From Flavobacterium ginsengisoli (GTDB lineage: Bacteria; Bacteroidota; Bacteroidia; Flavobacteriales; Flavobacteriaceae), in the NCBI RefSeq assembly GCF_029625315.1, contig NZ_CP121110.1:372001-436000 (forward strand): 64,000 nt of DNA. Direction: 5' to 3'. The notes below the pieces were generated by a model. The model searched no databases. It was not told the DNA's origin and saw only the letters and a list, made by a program, of their open reading frames with translations. The translations under genes and the position numbers were made by a program. Positions 20,899 through 31,987 of this stretch are shown here, one piece after another (within the stretch, counting starts at the first letter, position 1; the number at the start of each line of letters is the position of its first letter).

Positions 20899-23148
20899 AT
20901 GAAACCTATGGTTTTAAATAGAAACAAATTTCAAACAGCATGTATTTTTTGCATGCTGTTTTTTAGCATTACGATTTTTGCGCAGGAGCCTGCCGATTTC
21001 GTGAATCCGTTTATTGGAACTTCTAATTATGGAGCGGCTTTTCCAGGACCAATTGCTCCGCGCGGAATGGCAAGTATCAGTCCGTTTAATGTGGCTGGAA
21101 TAAAAAATACGCCTATGGAAAAAGACAGTCAGTGGCTTTCGAATCCGTATGTGAATGAAAATATTTTTTTGACCGGATTTAGTCAGGTGAATTTAAGTGG
21201 TGTCGGCTGTCCAGAATTGGGCGTTATTTTATTGATGCCAACGACTGGAGCAGTAGAAGTCGATCATTTAAAATATGGTTCTACTTATTCTAATGAAGTT
21301 GCAAAAGCGGCATATTACAGCGTAAACATCGACAAGTATAAAGTAAAAGGCGAATTTACAGCTTCAAAACGAGTTGGGATTAGCAGATTCACTTTCCCGA
21401 AAGGTCAATCTAATATTTTGCTAAATCTTGGTCTAGGATTAACGAATGAAGAAGGTGCCATGATAAAAGTGGTTTCTTCAACAGAAATTGAAGGAATGCG
21501 TTCTGTTGGATCATTCTGTTACAATAGCCCAGAAGATGCTTATCCGGTTTATTTTGTGGCTCAATTTTCTAAACCTGCCGATAAATTCGGAGTTTGGAAA
21601 AAAACTGCGAAATACAACGGTGTCGAAGCACAATGGATGGGCTACAACGGAAAAACCAGAATGATGGAAAATACGATCAAAACCGTTGTGGGGGATAGTA
21701 TTGGAAGCTATTTTACCTATAAATTCGATAAACAAGAAACGGTTGAAGTGAAGATCGGAATTTCGTACGTAAGTATCGAAAATGCTCGTGAAAACTTAGC
21801 AAAAGAAGTGGGTAACAGATCTTTTGACGCAATTTACAAAGAAACCTATAACGAATGGAATGAAGAACTTTCTAAAATTTTGGTTGAAGGCGGTTCAAAA
21901 GATGACAATACGATTTTCTACACGGCTTTGTATCATACTCTAATTCACCCAAATACTTTAAATGATATTAACGGAGAATATCCAGTAATCAAAAGAAGTG
22001 AAATTCGTAAAACCAAAGATACTCGTTATACCGTATTTTCTTTGTGGGACACGTATAGAAATGTCCACCCGTTAATGTCTTTGGTTTATCCAAAACAGCA
22101 ATCGGATATGGTAAAAAGTATGTTGAGTATGTTCGATGAAAACGGCTGGTTACCAAAATGGGAATTGAATTCGACTGAAACTTTTACCATGGTTGGAGAT
22201 CCTGCAAGTATAGTAATTACAGATACTTATATGAGAGGGATTCATGATTTTGATGTTAGTAAAGCATATTACGCGATGTTGAAAAGCGCAGATAATATTG
22301 AAAATAATCCGCTTCGTCCGGGATTGAAAGATTATATCAAAAAAGGATATTTGACAACCGACCATAAAGGTCCAGTTTCGACGACTCAGGAATACAATAT
22401 TTCAGATTATTCCATTTCGCTTATGGCCAACGAATTTGGAGACAAAGACAATGTAAAACGTTTTAAAGAACGTTCTTTATCCTACAGAAAATTATTTGAT
22501 AAAAACTTAAATCTGCTTCGTCCAAGAACGCCTGACGGAAAATGGTACGAACCTTTTGATCCTGCTTCTGGAGCTAATTTTGAAGAAAATGTTGGTTTTA
22601 TCGAAGGAAATGCTTGGCAGTACGCTTTTATGGTTCCGCACGACATTATCGGATTAAAGAAATTAATGGGTGGTGATCAAGCTTTTTCGGCACAATTGCA
22701 GAAAATTTTTGATATCAAACAGTTTGATATGGCAAACGAACCAGACATTGCCAATCCGTATTTATTCAATTATGTAAAAGGCGAAGAATATAAAGCTCAG
22801 GATATGGTAAAGAAATTGGTTCAGGAATATTTCAAAAATGAACCAAAAGGATTGCCAGGAAATGATGATACCGGAACAATGTCGGCTTGGTTAGTGTATT
22901 CGATGATGGGAATTTATCCAATTTCTCCAGGAGATCCAATTTATACCATTACCACGCCAATGTTTCATAGAGTGACTATTAAATTAGATCCAAGATATTA
23001 TAAAAAAGAAAACATCATAATTGAAAGACAAGAAAATAATGGTGGAAAAATCAATTCGATTGAGATAAACGGAAAAACACTTAACAGCTTTTTTATTTCG
23101 CACGACGATTTTGTGAATGGAACAAAGCTTAAAGTGATTCAAAACTAA
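20899..23148 (+). CDS. GH92 alpha-mannosidase
   Basis: A 749-residue GH92 enzyme with a signal peptide ending near TIFAQ. Family motifs include DFVNPFIGTSNYGAAFPGP, FSLWDTYRNVHPLMS, FIEGNAWQYAFMVPHD and LPGNDDTGTMSAWLVYSMMG. It is clearly diverged from the GH92 protein at 6277 (GNDDTGTMSAW versus GNEDCGQMSAW near the active site, and a plain signal peptide in place of a lipobox), so it probably has another mannoside linkage preference. It starts 2 bases after the fucosidase gene and ends 12 bases before the GH3 gene, so the run from the hexosaminidase onward is best read as one operon. Confidence 0.93.
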   Translation: MKPMVLNRNKFQTACIFCMLFFSITIFAQEPADFVNPFIGTSNYGAAFPGPIAPRGMASISPFNVAGIKNTPMEKDSQWLSNPYVNENIFLTGFSQVNLSGVGCPELGVILLMPTTGAVEVDHLKYGSTYSNEVAKAAYYSVNIDKYKVKGEFTASKRVGISRFTFPKGQSNILLNLGLGLTNEEGAMIKVVSSTEIEGMRSVGSFCYNSPEDAYPVYFVAQFSKPADKFGVWKKTAKYNGVEAQWMGYNGKTRMMENTIKTVVGDSIGSYFTYKFDKQETVEVKIGISYVSIENARENLAKEVGNRSFDAIYKETYNEWNEELSKILVEGGSKDDNTIFYTALYHTLIHPNTLNDINGEYPVIKRSEIRKTKDTRYTVFSLWDTYRNVHPLMSLVYPKQQSDMVKSMLSMFDENGWLPKWELNSTETFTMVGDPASIVITDTYMRGIHDFDVSKAYYAMLKSADNIENNPLRPGLKDYIKKGYLTTDHKGPVSTTQEYNISDYSISLMANEFGDKDNVKRFKERSLSYRKLFDKNLNLLRPRTPDGKWYEPFDPASGANFEENVGFIEGNAWQYAFMVPHDIIGLKKLMGGDQAFSAQLQKIFDIKQFDMANEPDIANPYLFNYVKGEEYKAQDMVKKLVQEYFKNEPKGLPGNDDTGTMSAWLVYSMMGIYPISPGDPIYTITTPMFHRVTIKLDPRYYKKENIIIERQENNGGKINSIEINGKTLNSFFISHDDFVNGTKLKVIQN

Positions 23149-23160
23149 ACACACACAACT

Positions 23161-25820
23161 ATGTTACAATTAAGAATGAGGAAAACGGCCATTATTTTTG
23201 TAATGGCTGTTGGTTTTTTAAACCATACCCATGCCCAGAAAAAGTATCTTTATCAAGATGCAAAAGCTCCTGTTGAAGATAGAGTAAAAGACTTGTTAAG
23301 CCATATGACACTTGAAGAAAAAGTGCGTCAGATGGATATGTATAGAGGAGATTTTTTTAAGGAGAAGGAAGATTTTGCTAAAGGTAAGTCGGCTGAAAAA
23401 ATAGGGAAATTGGGGATTGGAGCAATTCATGATCTTTATCCGCGTTCAGCGAAAATGATCAATGATTTGCAGACTAATGTAATCAAAGGAAACCGTTGGG
23501 GAATTCGGCACTGATTATGTGTGAAATGCTTCACGGATATTTAGACGAAGGAAGCACTGCTTTTCCAATGAACATTGGACTTGGAGCAACTTGGGATACT
23601 TCTGTTTTAGACAAAGTGGGTAAAGTTATTGGTATGGAAGCCAGAGCTCATGGAGTTCATTTTGGTTTTGGACCAAACTTAGATTTAGGACGCGAGCCAA
23701 GATGGGGAAGAGTTGCAGAAACTTTTGGTGAAGATGCATTTTTAAACAGTGAAATTGGTTTGGCATTCATCAAAGGATTACAAGGAGACGATTTAAAATC
23801 GGATCGTTCTATTATTGCTGAGCCTAAACACTTCGCAGTTCACGGTATTCCACAGGCAGGAGGAAATTCTTCTCCAATTTTAGTTGGAGAACGTTCTGCT
23901 AGAGAAGATCATTTGCCATCTTTCCAAAAAGCATTTACAAAAGGCGGCGCATTGGGAACAATGTGCGCATATTCTGAGTTAGACGGAATTCCTTGTGCAG
24001 CAAATCACTGGTTATTGACTGATGTTTTGAGAAACGAATGGGGTTTTAAAGGACTTGTAGTTTCAGATTTAGGAGCAATTAAATACATTCAGACAACTCA
24101 CAAAGTGGCTGATTCTCCAAAAGATGCGATTAGAGAAGCTGTTTCTGCAGGAGTTGATATGCAGTTTTACGATTTTTCTAATGAATTCTGGCAAAATACA
24201 ATTATTGAATTAGTAAATGAAAAGAAATTGACAATGGAGAACATCGACCGTGCAGCGGGAGCAGTTTTACGTTTGAAATTTTTATTGGGTCTATTTGAAA
24301 ATCCGTACACAGATAAAAACTTGATTAAAGAGCGTTTTCATACTAAAGAAAACCAAGCTGTTGCTTTAGAAGCGACTCAAAAATCAATGGTTTTATTAAA
24401 AAATGACAATAATATTTTACCATTAAGTAAAAATCTTAAAAACATTGCTGTTATCGGGCCAAATGCAAACGCTTCAAGACTTGGAGGTTATGCTCCTAAA
24501 AACAGCGTTGGAATGACGGTTTACGAAGGTGTGCAACAAATAATGGGAAAAACAGCAAATGTTGTTTACCAAGAAGGTGTTCCTTTGATCGTAAAGGGTC
24601 AGGCTATTCCATCTAAATATTTATTCACTTCAGACGGATCTCAAAACGGATTAAAGGGAGAATATTTCAATAACAGAGAGCTACAAGGAACTCCAGCTTT
24701 AACTCGTATTGACAGCCAATTAGAATTTGACTGGCCTTGGGCTCCTGGCGATGGTGTAAATGTGGATGATTTTTCTATTCGTTGGACGGGCTATATTCAA
24801 TCAGACAAATCGTTTGATGGTTGGTTAGGTTTAAGTTCAGATGACGGAATCAGAATGTGGGTTGATGATCAATTGGTTATCGACAACTGGACAAAAGGAG
24901 CAACAAGCATTGTTACCACTCCTAAAAATATTGAAGCAGGAAAGAAATACAAAGTCCGCATTGAAATGTGGGAAGGCGGCTGGGGAGCTAGAGCTCACTT
25001 ACGTTGGAACTTAGAAAAAGTAGACATGCAGCCAGCAATCTATGCCGCTAAAAAAGCAGATGTTGCAATTGTAGTTTTAGGAGAATCAAACGAATTGGTT
25101 GAGGAAAATAGAGACGTTGCAAGCTTGGATTTGCACGGAATGCAACAAGAATTGATTGAAGCGATTCAAAAAACAGGAACTCCAGTAGTTTGTGTGTTAT
25201 TAAACGGCCGTCCGCTTTCGACAAACTGGATTGCTGAAAATATTCCAGCAGTTTTAGAAGGATGGTTTCCAGGAGAATTAGGAGGAAGAGCTGTAGCAGA
25301 TGTTTTATTTGGAGATTACAATCCAGGTGGTAGATTACCGATTACGGTTCCAAAATCGGTTGGACAGTTACCTATATATTATAATCAAAAGCCGTCTGCG
25401 ATACATAAATACGTTGCAGAAAGCGAACACCCTCTATATTCATTCGGTTACGGATTGAGTTACACGAAGTTTGAATATTCTAATTTAAAAATCAGTGCAA
25501 ACGAAATCAAACCAGACGGAGACGTAAAAGTTTCTGTTGATGTGAAAAACACCGGAAATTTAGATGGAGATGAAGTTGTACAATTATATGTAAATGATGT
25601 TTACAGTTCTGTAACAACTCCAGAGAAAACTTTAAGAGGTTTTAAACGATTAAACATTAAAAAAGGAGAAACAAAAAATGTTGAATTTACACTTACAAAG
25701 GACGAATTAGGCCTGTATAACAGGCAAATGAAGTTTGTTGTAGAGCCAGGAGACTTCGAAGTAATGGTTGGCGGAAACTCAATAGATCTTCTAAAAACCA
25801 AATTCAAGGTTTCTAACTAA
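23161..25820 (+). CDS. GH3 beta-glycosidase with PA14 insert, frame interrupted near 23506
   Basis: A GH3 enzyme with signal peptide (to about HTHAQ). Domains in order: GH3 barrel with FGFGPNLDLGREPRWGRVAE and LVVSDLGAI (nucleophile Asp), the alpha/beta sandwich, a PA14 domain (GEYFNNRELQGTPALTRID through GGWGARAHLRWNLEK) inserted in the second domain, and a C-terminal fibronectin-III-like domain (DEVVQLYVND, KTLRGFKRLNI). The frame breaks at about 23506: GGAATTCGGCACTG should read with one more C (ATT CCG GCA), giving RWGIPALIMCEMLHG, a normal GH3 segment. Corrected length is about 885 residues. The PA14-GH3 class is mostly beta-glucosidase; the exact substrate here is unknown. Confidence 0.9.
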
Positions 25821-25878
25821 AAAGTGTTAAACACCGAATAATTTTAAACGATTTTTAGTTAAAAAAATGAATACAATC

Positions 25879-25926
25879 AAAAAAGGCCAATTTCTATTCG
25901 ATTAATAGATTTTGGCCTTTTTTATA
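25879..25926 (+). terminator. intrinsic terminator ending the glycosidase operon
   Basis: AAAAAAGGCCAA (25879-25890) pairs with TTGGCCTTTTTT (25912-25923). The inner bases add a few more pairs. It lies 59 bases past the GH3 stop and separates the glycosidase run from susC. Confidence 0.85.
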
Positions 25927-26082
25927 AGGCAGAGTAGGATTACAAATGAAAACGTTTTCTTTCAATATATGACCAAAGATTTACCAACACCTTTGAAAAA
26001 TTGTCATTTGTCGAAATTATATTTTGTTAACAGAATGTATTCTTAAGTTTAACATGTTATTAACTCTAAAAAAACAACTAAT

Positions 26083-29000
26083 ATGATTAAAAGCGTACTA
26101 AAATTACTGTTTGTCATATGCCTTTTTGGGTTTCAAAGCCTACAAGCGCAGACAACAGTAAAAGGAACGATAACAGATGCTCAAAGCGGAATTCCAATTC
26201 CTGGAGCAAATATTATTGTTAAAGGAACTAAAACAAGTGCTTCATCAGATTTTGATGGTAAATACAGCATTAATGTTCCTAATCAATCAGCAGTTTTAGT
26301 TTTTACTTATGTAGGATCTTCTACAAAAGAAGTTGCTGTTGGATCACAATCTACAATTAACGTATCTTTAGGTCCAGATACACAGCAATTAGGAGAGGTA
26401 GTTGTTACTGCTCTTGGTATTAAAAGAGAGAAAAAAGCAATTACATATTCTGCGCAGAATGTTTCTGTAGACGAATTGTCTGAAGCAAGATCATTAAACG
26501 TTGCCAACTCACTTTCTGGTAAAGTTGCTGGTCTTAACTTCTCTACAACTTCTAATGGTGTTGGTTCTTCTTCTAGAATTACATTAAGAGGTAACAGATC
26601 TCTTAACGGAAACAACCAGCCTCTTTATGTAGTAGATGGTGTGCCAATTAGTAACGGAACAACTAATACAAATCCTGATATTGATACAGGAGGAACAACA
26701 CAGCCTGATGGTATCTCAAACATTAACCCTGAAGATATTGCTTCGATGACTGTTTTGAAAGGACCATCTGCAGCGGCTCTTTACGGTTCTAGAGCATCAA
26801 ATGGTGTAATCGTAATTACGACTAAATCTGGTAAATCTGGAAAAACTTCAGTTTCGTTATCATCTAACTTTATGGCATCTTCTGCTTATAACTTGATGAA
26901 TTTACAAAATGAGTACGGACAAGGTACAAACGGAAATTATGTTTCTAACTCAAGCTCAAGCTGGGGTGCACCTCTAGACGGACGTCAGGTATCTGCTTGG
27001 CAGTTAGTTCGTAATCCAAATTATGCTGGACCAGCTACACAAAGCTATTCTCCACAGCCAAATAACGTTATTGATTTCTACAAAACAGGTTATAACTTGG
27101 CAAACACGTTAACAGTTACTGCTGGTAACGAAAAAGCACAAGGTTATTTCTCTTATACTAACACACGTGCTGAAGGTATTGTTGGAGGAAACCAAATGGA
27201 CAGACACAATCTTAACTTAAGATTGACAAGCAAAATTTCTGATAAATTATCTTTAGATGTAAAAACAAACTACATCGTTCAAGATATTGATAACTTATTG
27301 AGAACTGGTGAAGAATCTATCGGAACATCTGCTTATTTATTGCCTCGTAGTATCGCTTATAGAGATTACAAAGACTTCGAATATATTGATGCTGCAGGAC
27401 AAAGACAAGTAAACTATTTCCTTGACGAAACAGGAGCTCCAGGTGGAAACCCATTTTGGTCTGCTTTAAGAGATGATGCTCGTACAGATAAAAGAAATAG
27501 ATTTATTGGTTTAGCTTCTCTTAAATATGAGTTTACAAAAACTTTAAGTTTACAAGGTAGAGCAGGTTTAGACCAAATGACAAACAAAAACGTAAGAAAC
27601 AGATATGCAACAGCTGCTTTCAACAGCAACTTAGGTTCTTATAGCGAATCTTATGAAACAGTAAGCGAATTAAACATTGATGCTTTACTTTCTTACAACG
27701 AAAAATTCGGAGATTTCTCTATTGGTCTTAACGCTGGTGCGAGTTCATTGCAACAAAATAGTTCAGCTTTAAATTCTGGTGGGGTATTAAGTAAAAGAAA
27801 TTACTTCGCATTATCAAACGTGCAAACAGTTCAATCTACTTCTACAGCTTCAGAAAAAAGAATTAACTCTGTTTACGGATTTGGTCAAATTGGTTTCAGA
27901 AACTATTTATTCTTAGATTTAACAGCTAGAAATGACTGGTCTTCTACACTACCAACAGATTATTTCTATCCATCTTTCGGACTTTCTGCTGTTCTTTCTG
28001 ATATGTTTACATTGCCAGAAGTAATTAGTTTTGCTAAATTAAGAGCTTCTTACGCAGAAGTTGGTAACGATACAGATCCGTATCAAACACAACAAAGATT
28101 CTCTTACATTGGAGGAAATGGTGGTATGTTATACGGACAAAACACAAAAGCAAATCCAAACTTAAAACCTGAGATTTCTTCTTCTACAGAGTTTGGTGCT
28201 GATGTTAGATTTTTCAATAATCGTTTAGGTTTAGATTTTACATACTTTAAGACATTAACTAATAATCAAATTTTCTACATCAATACTCCTGAATCTTCTG
28301 GATATTCTAGAGCAATCGTAAATGGTGGAGATATTGAGAATAAAGGTATCGAGTTCACACTTACTGCAACTCCAATTCAAACAGAAAACTTTACTTGGGA
28401 TATTACAGCAAACTACGCTTCTTACAAGTCAAAAGTAAAATCTATCTTTGAAGGAAGAGATGAGTTAGTAATTGGTGAAGGACGTTTAGTTAGAAGTAAA
28501 GTTGTTCAAGGTGGTGAGTATGGTGATTTATACATTAAAGGTTTCCAAAGAAATGATGCTGGAGAAATCCTTGTAAATAGTGCTGGTATTCCATTAGCAA
28601 CAAATGGTTTTGATGTTCGTGCTGGTAACTTTAATCCAGATTGGACTGCAGGTTTCAAGAACAACTTCAAATACAAAGATTTCTCTTTAAGCTTCTTAGT
28701 TGATTTCAGAATTGGTGGTGAAGTTATTTCATACACTCAAGCTAGACAAGCTGGTTTAGGGGTAAGCGATATCACTTTAGCAGGAAGAAATGGCGGAATC
28801 ATTGTTGATGGTGTTGTAGATAACGGAAACGGAACTTACACTAAAAACACAACAAGCATTAACGCTGAACAATATTGGACAGCTATCGGACAAAGAACTC
28901 CAATTGCAGAACCATTTATTTATGATGCAACAAACATCAGATTAAGAGAACTTGTTTTTGGTTACTCAATGCCAAAACGTTTATTAGGTAACTCAGGATT

Positions 29001-29169
29001 TACAAGCATCGATTTCTCATTAGTAGGTAGAAACTTGTTCTTCTTCTTAAACAAAGCTAAGTACTTTGATCCAGAAGCTGGTGCAGGTACAGGTAACTTA
29101 CAAGGAATAGAATCTTTCAACATTCCATCAACGAGAGATTATGGAGTGAATGTTAAATTCGGATTTTAA
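26083..29169 (+). CDS. SusC/RagA-family TonB-linked outer-membrane transporter
   Basis: A 1028-residue SusC-like protein. After the signal peptide (ends near SLQAQ) comes a CarboxypepD_reg-like domain (VKGTITDAQSGIPIPGANI to about residue 105), a TonB-type plug (QPLYVVDGVPISN, INPEDIASMTVLKGPSAAA, LYGSRASNGVIVITTKSGK) and a beta-barrel ending in an aromatic residue (VNVKFGF). It imports glycan oligomers across the outer membrane with its SusD partner, encoded 16 bases downstream. The upstream 260 bases carry the terminator of the previous operon and presumably an own promoter, for which I see no perfect TAnnTTTG match. It is intact in sequence. Confidence 0.96.
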   Translation: MIKSVLKLLFVICLFGFQSLQAQTTVKGTITDAQSGIPIPGANIIVKGTKTSASSDFDGKYSINVPNQSAVLVFTYVGSSTKEVAVGSQSTINVSLGPDTQQLGEVVVTALGIKREKKAITYSAQNVSVDELSEARSLNVANSLSGKVAGLNFSTTSNGVGSSSRITLRGNRSLNGNNQPLYVVDGVPISNGTTNTNPDIDTGGTTQPDGISNINPEDIASMTVLKGPSAAALYGSRASNGVIVITTKSGKSGKTSVSLSSNFMASSAYNLMNLQNEYGQGTNGNYVSNSSSSWGAPLDGRQVSAWQLVRNPNYAGPATQSYSPQPNNVIDFYKTGYNLANTLTVTAGNEKAQGYFSYTNTRAEGIVGGNQMDRHNLNLRLTSKISDKLSLDVKTNYIVQDIDNLLRTGEESIGTSAYLLPRSIAYRDYKDFEYIDAAGQRQVNYFLDETGAPGGNPFWSALRDDARTDKRNRFIGLASLKYEFTKTLSLQGRAGLDQMTNKNVRNRYATAAFNSNLGSYSESYETVSELNIDALLSYNEKFGDFSIGLNAGASSLQQNSSALNSGGVLSKRNYFALSNVQTVQSTSTASEKRINSVYGFGQIGFRNYLFLDLTARNDWSSTLPTDYFYPSFGLSAVLSDMFTLPEVISFAKLRASYAEVGNDTDPYQTQQRFSYIGGNGGMLYGQNTKANPNLKPEISSSTEFGADVRFFNNRLGLDFTYFKTLTNNQIFYINTPESSGYSRAIVNGGDIENKGIEFTLTATPIQTENFTWDITANYASYKSKVKSIFEGRDELVIGEGRLVRSKVVQGGEYGDLYIKGFQRNDAGEILVNSAGIPLATNGFDVRAGNFNPDWTAGFKNNFKYKDFSLSFLVDFRIGGEVISYTQARQAGLGVSDITLAGRNGGIIVDGVVDNGNGTYTKNTTSINAEQYWTAIGQRTPIAEPFIYDATNIRLRELVFGYSMPKRLLGNSGFTSIDFSLVGRNLFFFLNKAKYFDPEAGAGTGNLQGIESFNIPSTRDYGVNVKFGF

Positions 29170-29185
29170 TTAAAAAAGAGATATC

Positions 29186-30772
29186 ATGAAATATAGTTTT
29201 AAAATAAAAACATTAGGAGTTGCATTAATGGCAGTTTCGATTTTATCAAGCTGTACTGGCGATTTTGATGAAATAAACAAAGATCCTAATTCATTAACTG
29301 AAGATCAGTTGGATGCAACATTAGCCGGTCCAGCATTTGCATCTGCATTATATGCGGGAATTCACAACGGCTCTTATTCGTCTCCAGGAGTTGATGATCA
29401 TGGAACATGGGGTATTGCAACTGGTATTCTGCCATCCACTTTTGTGCAATATAATAGTGTTCCTTATGGTACAGAAAGAAATGCTTTTGTTAATGGGTAT
29501 GAAGGACGTGCATGGTCAAAATTTTATACTGTTGCAGTTCCAGCTTTAAACAATGCAATTAAAGCATCTGAAGGAAATGCAGAAGCTCTAGCAGTATTAA
29601 AAATTTGGAAAGTTTTTATGTACAACCAAATGGTTGATGCTTATGGACCACTTCCTTACACTCAGGCTGGTAATGGTAAAGAAAGTGTATCTTATGATAG
29701 TGTAGATTTTATTTACGATGATTTCTTTAAATTATTAAACGAGGCAAATGCAACATTAGCTTCTGCTTCTATGACCTCTGTTGCCTCTCTTGCACCAAAT
29801 GATAGAGTTTATGCAGGAAGTGTTGACAAATGGAGAGTTTTTGGAAATAGTTTGAGATTACGTTTAGCTTTAAGAATTTCTGACAAAGATCCTGCAAGAG
29901 CAAAAACTCAAGCTGAAGCTGCAGTAGCAGCAGGAGTTATGCAAACAAACGATCAAAGTGCATATTTTAAAGTTAGTAACATTACTCCAAACAATTTAAA
30001 CATGATTGTAAACAGCTGGGGCTATGTAATGACTTCTTCTATGGAAAGTATTTTAGTAGGATACAACGATCCGCGTTTAGCAAAATGGTTCTCTCCAATT
30101 GATACAGGCGTTTATAGAGGAAAACCAGTTGGAGGATTACAAGATCAGTTTGGAGCTACTAAATTCTCTACTTTTAATAATGATGTTTTAGGAAATGGGG
30201 CAACTAACACACTTAGCGAAACTAAAAACATCGAAATCTTTATGGCTTCTGAAAACTACTTAAGTAGAGCAGAAGGAGCTTTAAATGGATGGAATATGGG
30301 CGGAGATGCTAAAACGTTGTATGAGACTGGTATTAGATTATCTATGTTACAATGGGGAATTACTGATGCAACAGCAATTAATGCTTATATTTCAGGATCA
30401 ACTTTACCAACTTTACCAAACGTTTTAACAGTATATCCAACATTAGATTTACAAGATATTCCAGTAAAATTGCCAGTTGCTTGGTCTTCAACAGAATCAA
30501 ATCAAAGAACACAAATTGCAGTTCAAAAGTACTTAGCAATTTTCCCTGAATCTTGGGAATCTTGGGCAGATTTACGTAGAAGCGATGCTAAAGTTATCTA
30601 TCCAGTTTTAAATACAGATAATCCTGATGCTGGAGTTGGTAAATCTTTAATGAAAAGAATTATTTACACGACAAATGAGTACTCATCAAACAAATCTGGT
30701 GTAGATGAAGGAATCTCTAAATTAGGAGGTCCAGATTCTGGTGGAACAAGACTTTGGTGGGACACAAAATAA
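29186..30772 (+). CDS. SusD/RagB-like (SusD-like_2) glycan-binding lipoprotein
   Basis: A 528-residue surface lipoprotein. The signal ends at ILSSC with Cys followed by TGDFDEINKDPN; the acidic residues just after the Cys fit lipoprotein surface-export signals of this phylum, and FDEINKDPN is a hallmark of the SusD-like_2 family. TPR-like helices run through the middle (WRVFGNSLRLRLALRISD), and YLAIFPESWESWADLRR followed by YTTNEYSSNK is typical for the C-terminal part. It caps the SusC barrel encoded upstream. Its ligand is inferred from the surrounding N-glycan enzymes. Confidence 0.95.
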   Translation: MKYSFKIKTLGVALMAVSILSSCTGDFDEINKDPNSLTEDQLDATLAGPAFASALYAGIHNGSYSSPGVDDHGTWGIATGILPSTFVQYNSVPYGTERNAFVNGYEGRAWSKFYTVAVPALNNAIKASEGNAEALAVLKIWKVFMYNQMVDAYGPLPYTQAGNGKESVSYDSVDFIYDDFFKLLNEANATLASASMTSVASLAPNDRVYAGSVDKWRVFGNSLRLRLALRISDKDPARAKTQAEAAVAAGVMQTNDQSAYFKVSNITPNNLNMIVNSWGYVMTSSMESILVGYNDPRLAKWFSPIDTGVYRGKPVGGLQDQFGATKFSTFNNDVLGNGATNTLSETKNIEIFMASENYLSRAEGALNGWNMGGDAKTLYETGIRLSMLQWGITDATAINAYISGSTLPTLPNVLTVYPTLDLQDIPVKLPVAWSSTESNQRTQIAVQKYLAIFPESWESWADLRRSDAKVIYPVLNTDNPDAGVGKSLMKRIIYTTNEYSSNKSGVDEGISKLGGPDSGGTRLWWDTK

Positions 30773-30817
30773 TTAATTTGGTAAAGTAAAAAGTCAATCG
30801 ATTTGTTACTTGAGCAG

Positions 30818-30846
30818 AAGGAGAGGTAACTCTCCTTTTGTTTTTT
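30818..30846 (+). terminator. intrinsic terminator after susD
   Basis: AAGGAGAG (30818-30825) pairs with CTCTCCTT (30830-30837) over a GTAA loop and is followed by TTGTTTTTTA. It lies 46 bases past the susD stop. Confidence 0.85.
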
Positions 30847-30915
30847 ATGAAGACCAGTGAATTTTTGCCCCAACTTTAATTCATTACATACAATATTAAT
30901 TTTCATCAAAATAAA

Positions 30916-31969
30916 ATGATTTTAAAGACAAAATATACTGTTGCAGCATTGTTTGCTTTATTTCTTTTTTCTAATGGAATAAAAGCGCAAATAAAGGCTG
31001 TAAATATCGAAAGCAGTTATATTGCAGATCCGCCTGTTACAACCAATAGCCACGCTTCAACTTTGGTTGAATACAAACCAAACGAAATTTTAGCGACTTG
31101 GTTTGGCGGAAAATATGAAGGTGCAAAAGATGTCGGAATTTACATTTCGGCTTATAAAGACAAGAAATGGTCTGCACCAAAAGAATTGATTCAGCCATTG
31201 ATTAAAAACGGAGATACACTTCCTTGTTGGAATCCGGTTTTGTTTAAAAGCAAAAGTCAGAATTTATATTTGTTTTATAAAATTGGAAAAAATCCAAGAG
31301 AATGGTTTGGTGCTATGATGATTTCGAAAGATAACGGAACAACATGGGGAGAGCCAAAATATCTTCCAGAAGGAATTTTAGGTCCAATTCGGAACAAACC
31401 AATCGAAACTACTCCTGGCGTAATTTTATGTGGAAGCGAGCACAGAAAGTGTGAGTACAGACGAATGGCGCGTGCATGTTGAAGAATATACAGAAGCAAC
31501 AGATTCTTGGAAGAAAATAGCGGTAGAAAACAATCAGAATTTCGATATCATTCAGCCCACATTTTTAATTCATAGCAAAAGCGATATTCAGATGCTGTCT
31601 CGAAGCAAACACAATAAAGTAATTTCGAGCTGGTCAGGAGACAATGGTAAAAGCTGGATTAGAACCAATACGATAAATGTCATTAATTCCAATTCGGGTA
31701 TCGATGCTTTAACAATCAATAAAAATTTGTTTTTACTGGTAAACAATCCACTTCCAATTGGAAAAGACTGGTTTAACGGACGTAATATTTTAGACGTAGA
31801 ATATTCTAAAGATGGTTTAAAATGGACTAAATTATTCGATCTAGAAAAAGAAGAAAAAGGAGAATTCAGTTATCCAGCCATAATCCAGACCACAGACAAA
31901 AGAATACACATTTTGTATACTTATGATCGAAAATATATTAAACATACTTCTTTTGAGCTTAGTCTATAA
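30916..31969 (+). CDS. sialidase-like Asp-box protein, frame interrupted near 31438
   Basis: A secreted protein (signal ends near NGIKAQ) of the BNR/Asp-box sialidase fold. Visible Asp boxes are SKDNGTTW, SGDNGKSW and YSKDGLKW; the opening SHASTLVEYKPNEILATWFGGKYEG matches a branch often annotated exo-alpha-sialidase. I cannot identify the full arginine triad, so sialic acid specificity is not proven. The frame breaks at GCGAGC (31436-31441): removing one G gives GCAGC and joins GVILCGS to STESVSTDEWRVH, giving about 350 residues. Position directly after susC/susD supports a role in removing terminal sugars. Confidence 0.82.
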
Positions 31970-31987
31970 TATTCTGTAAAACAAAAT

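Noticed and set aside
26307..26615. Antisense open frames inside susC and other long genes
   Set aside because: They mirror the codon bias of the real genes on the opposite strand and show no domain or start context.
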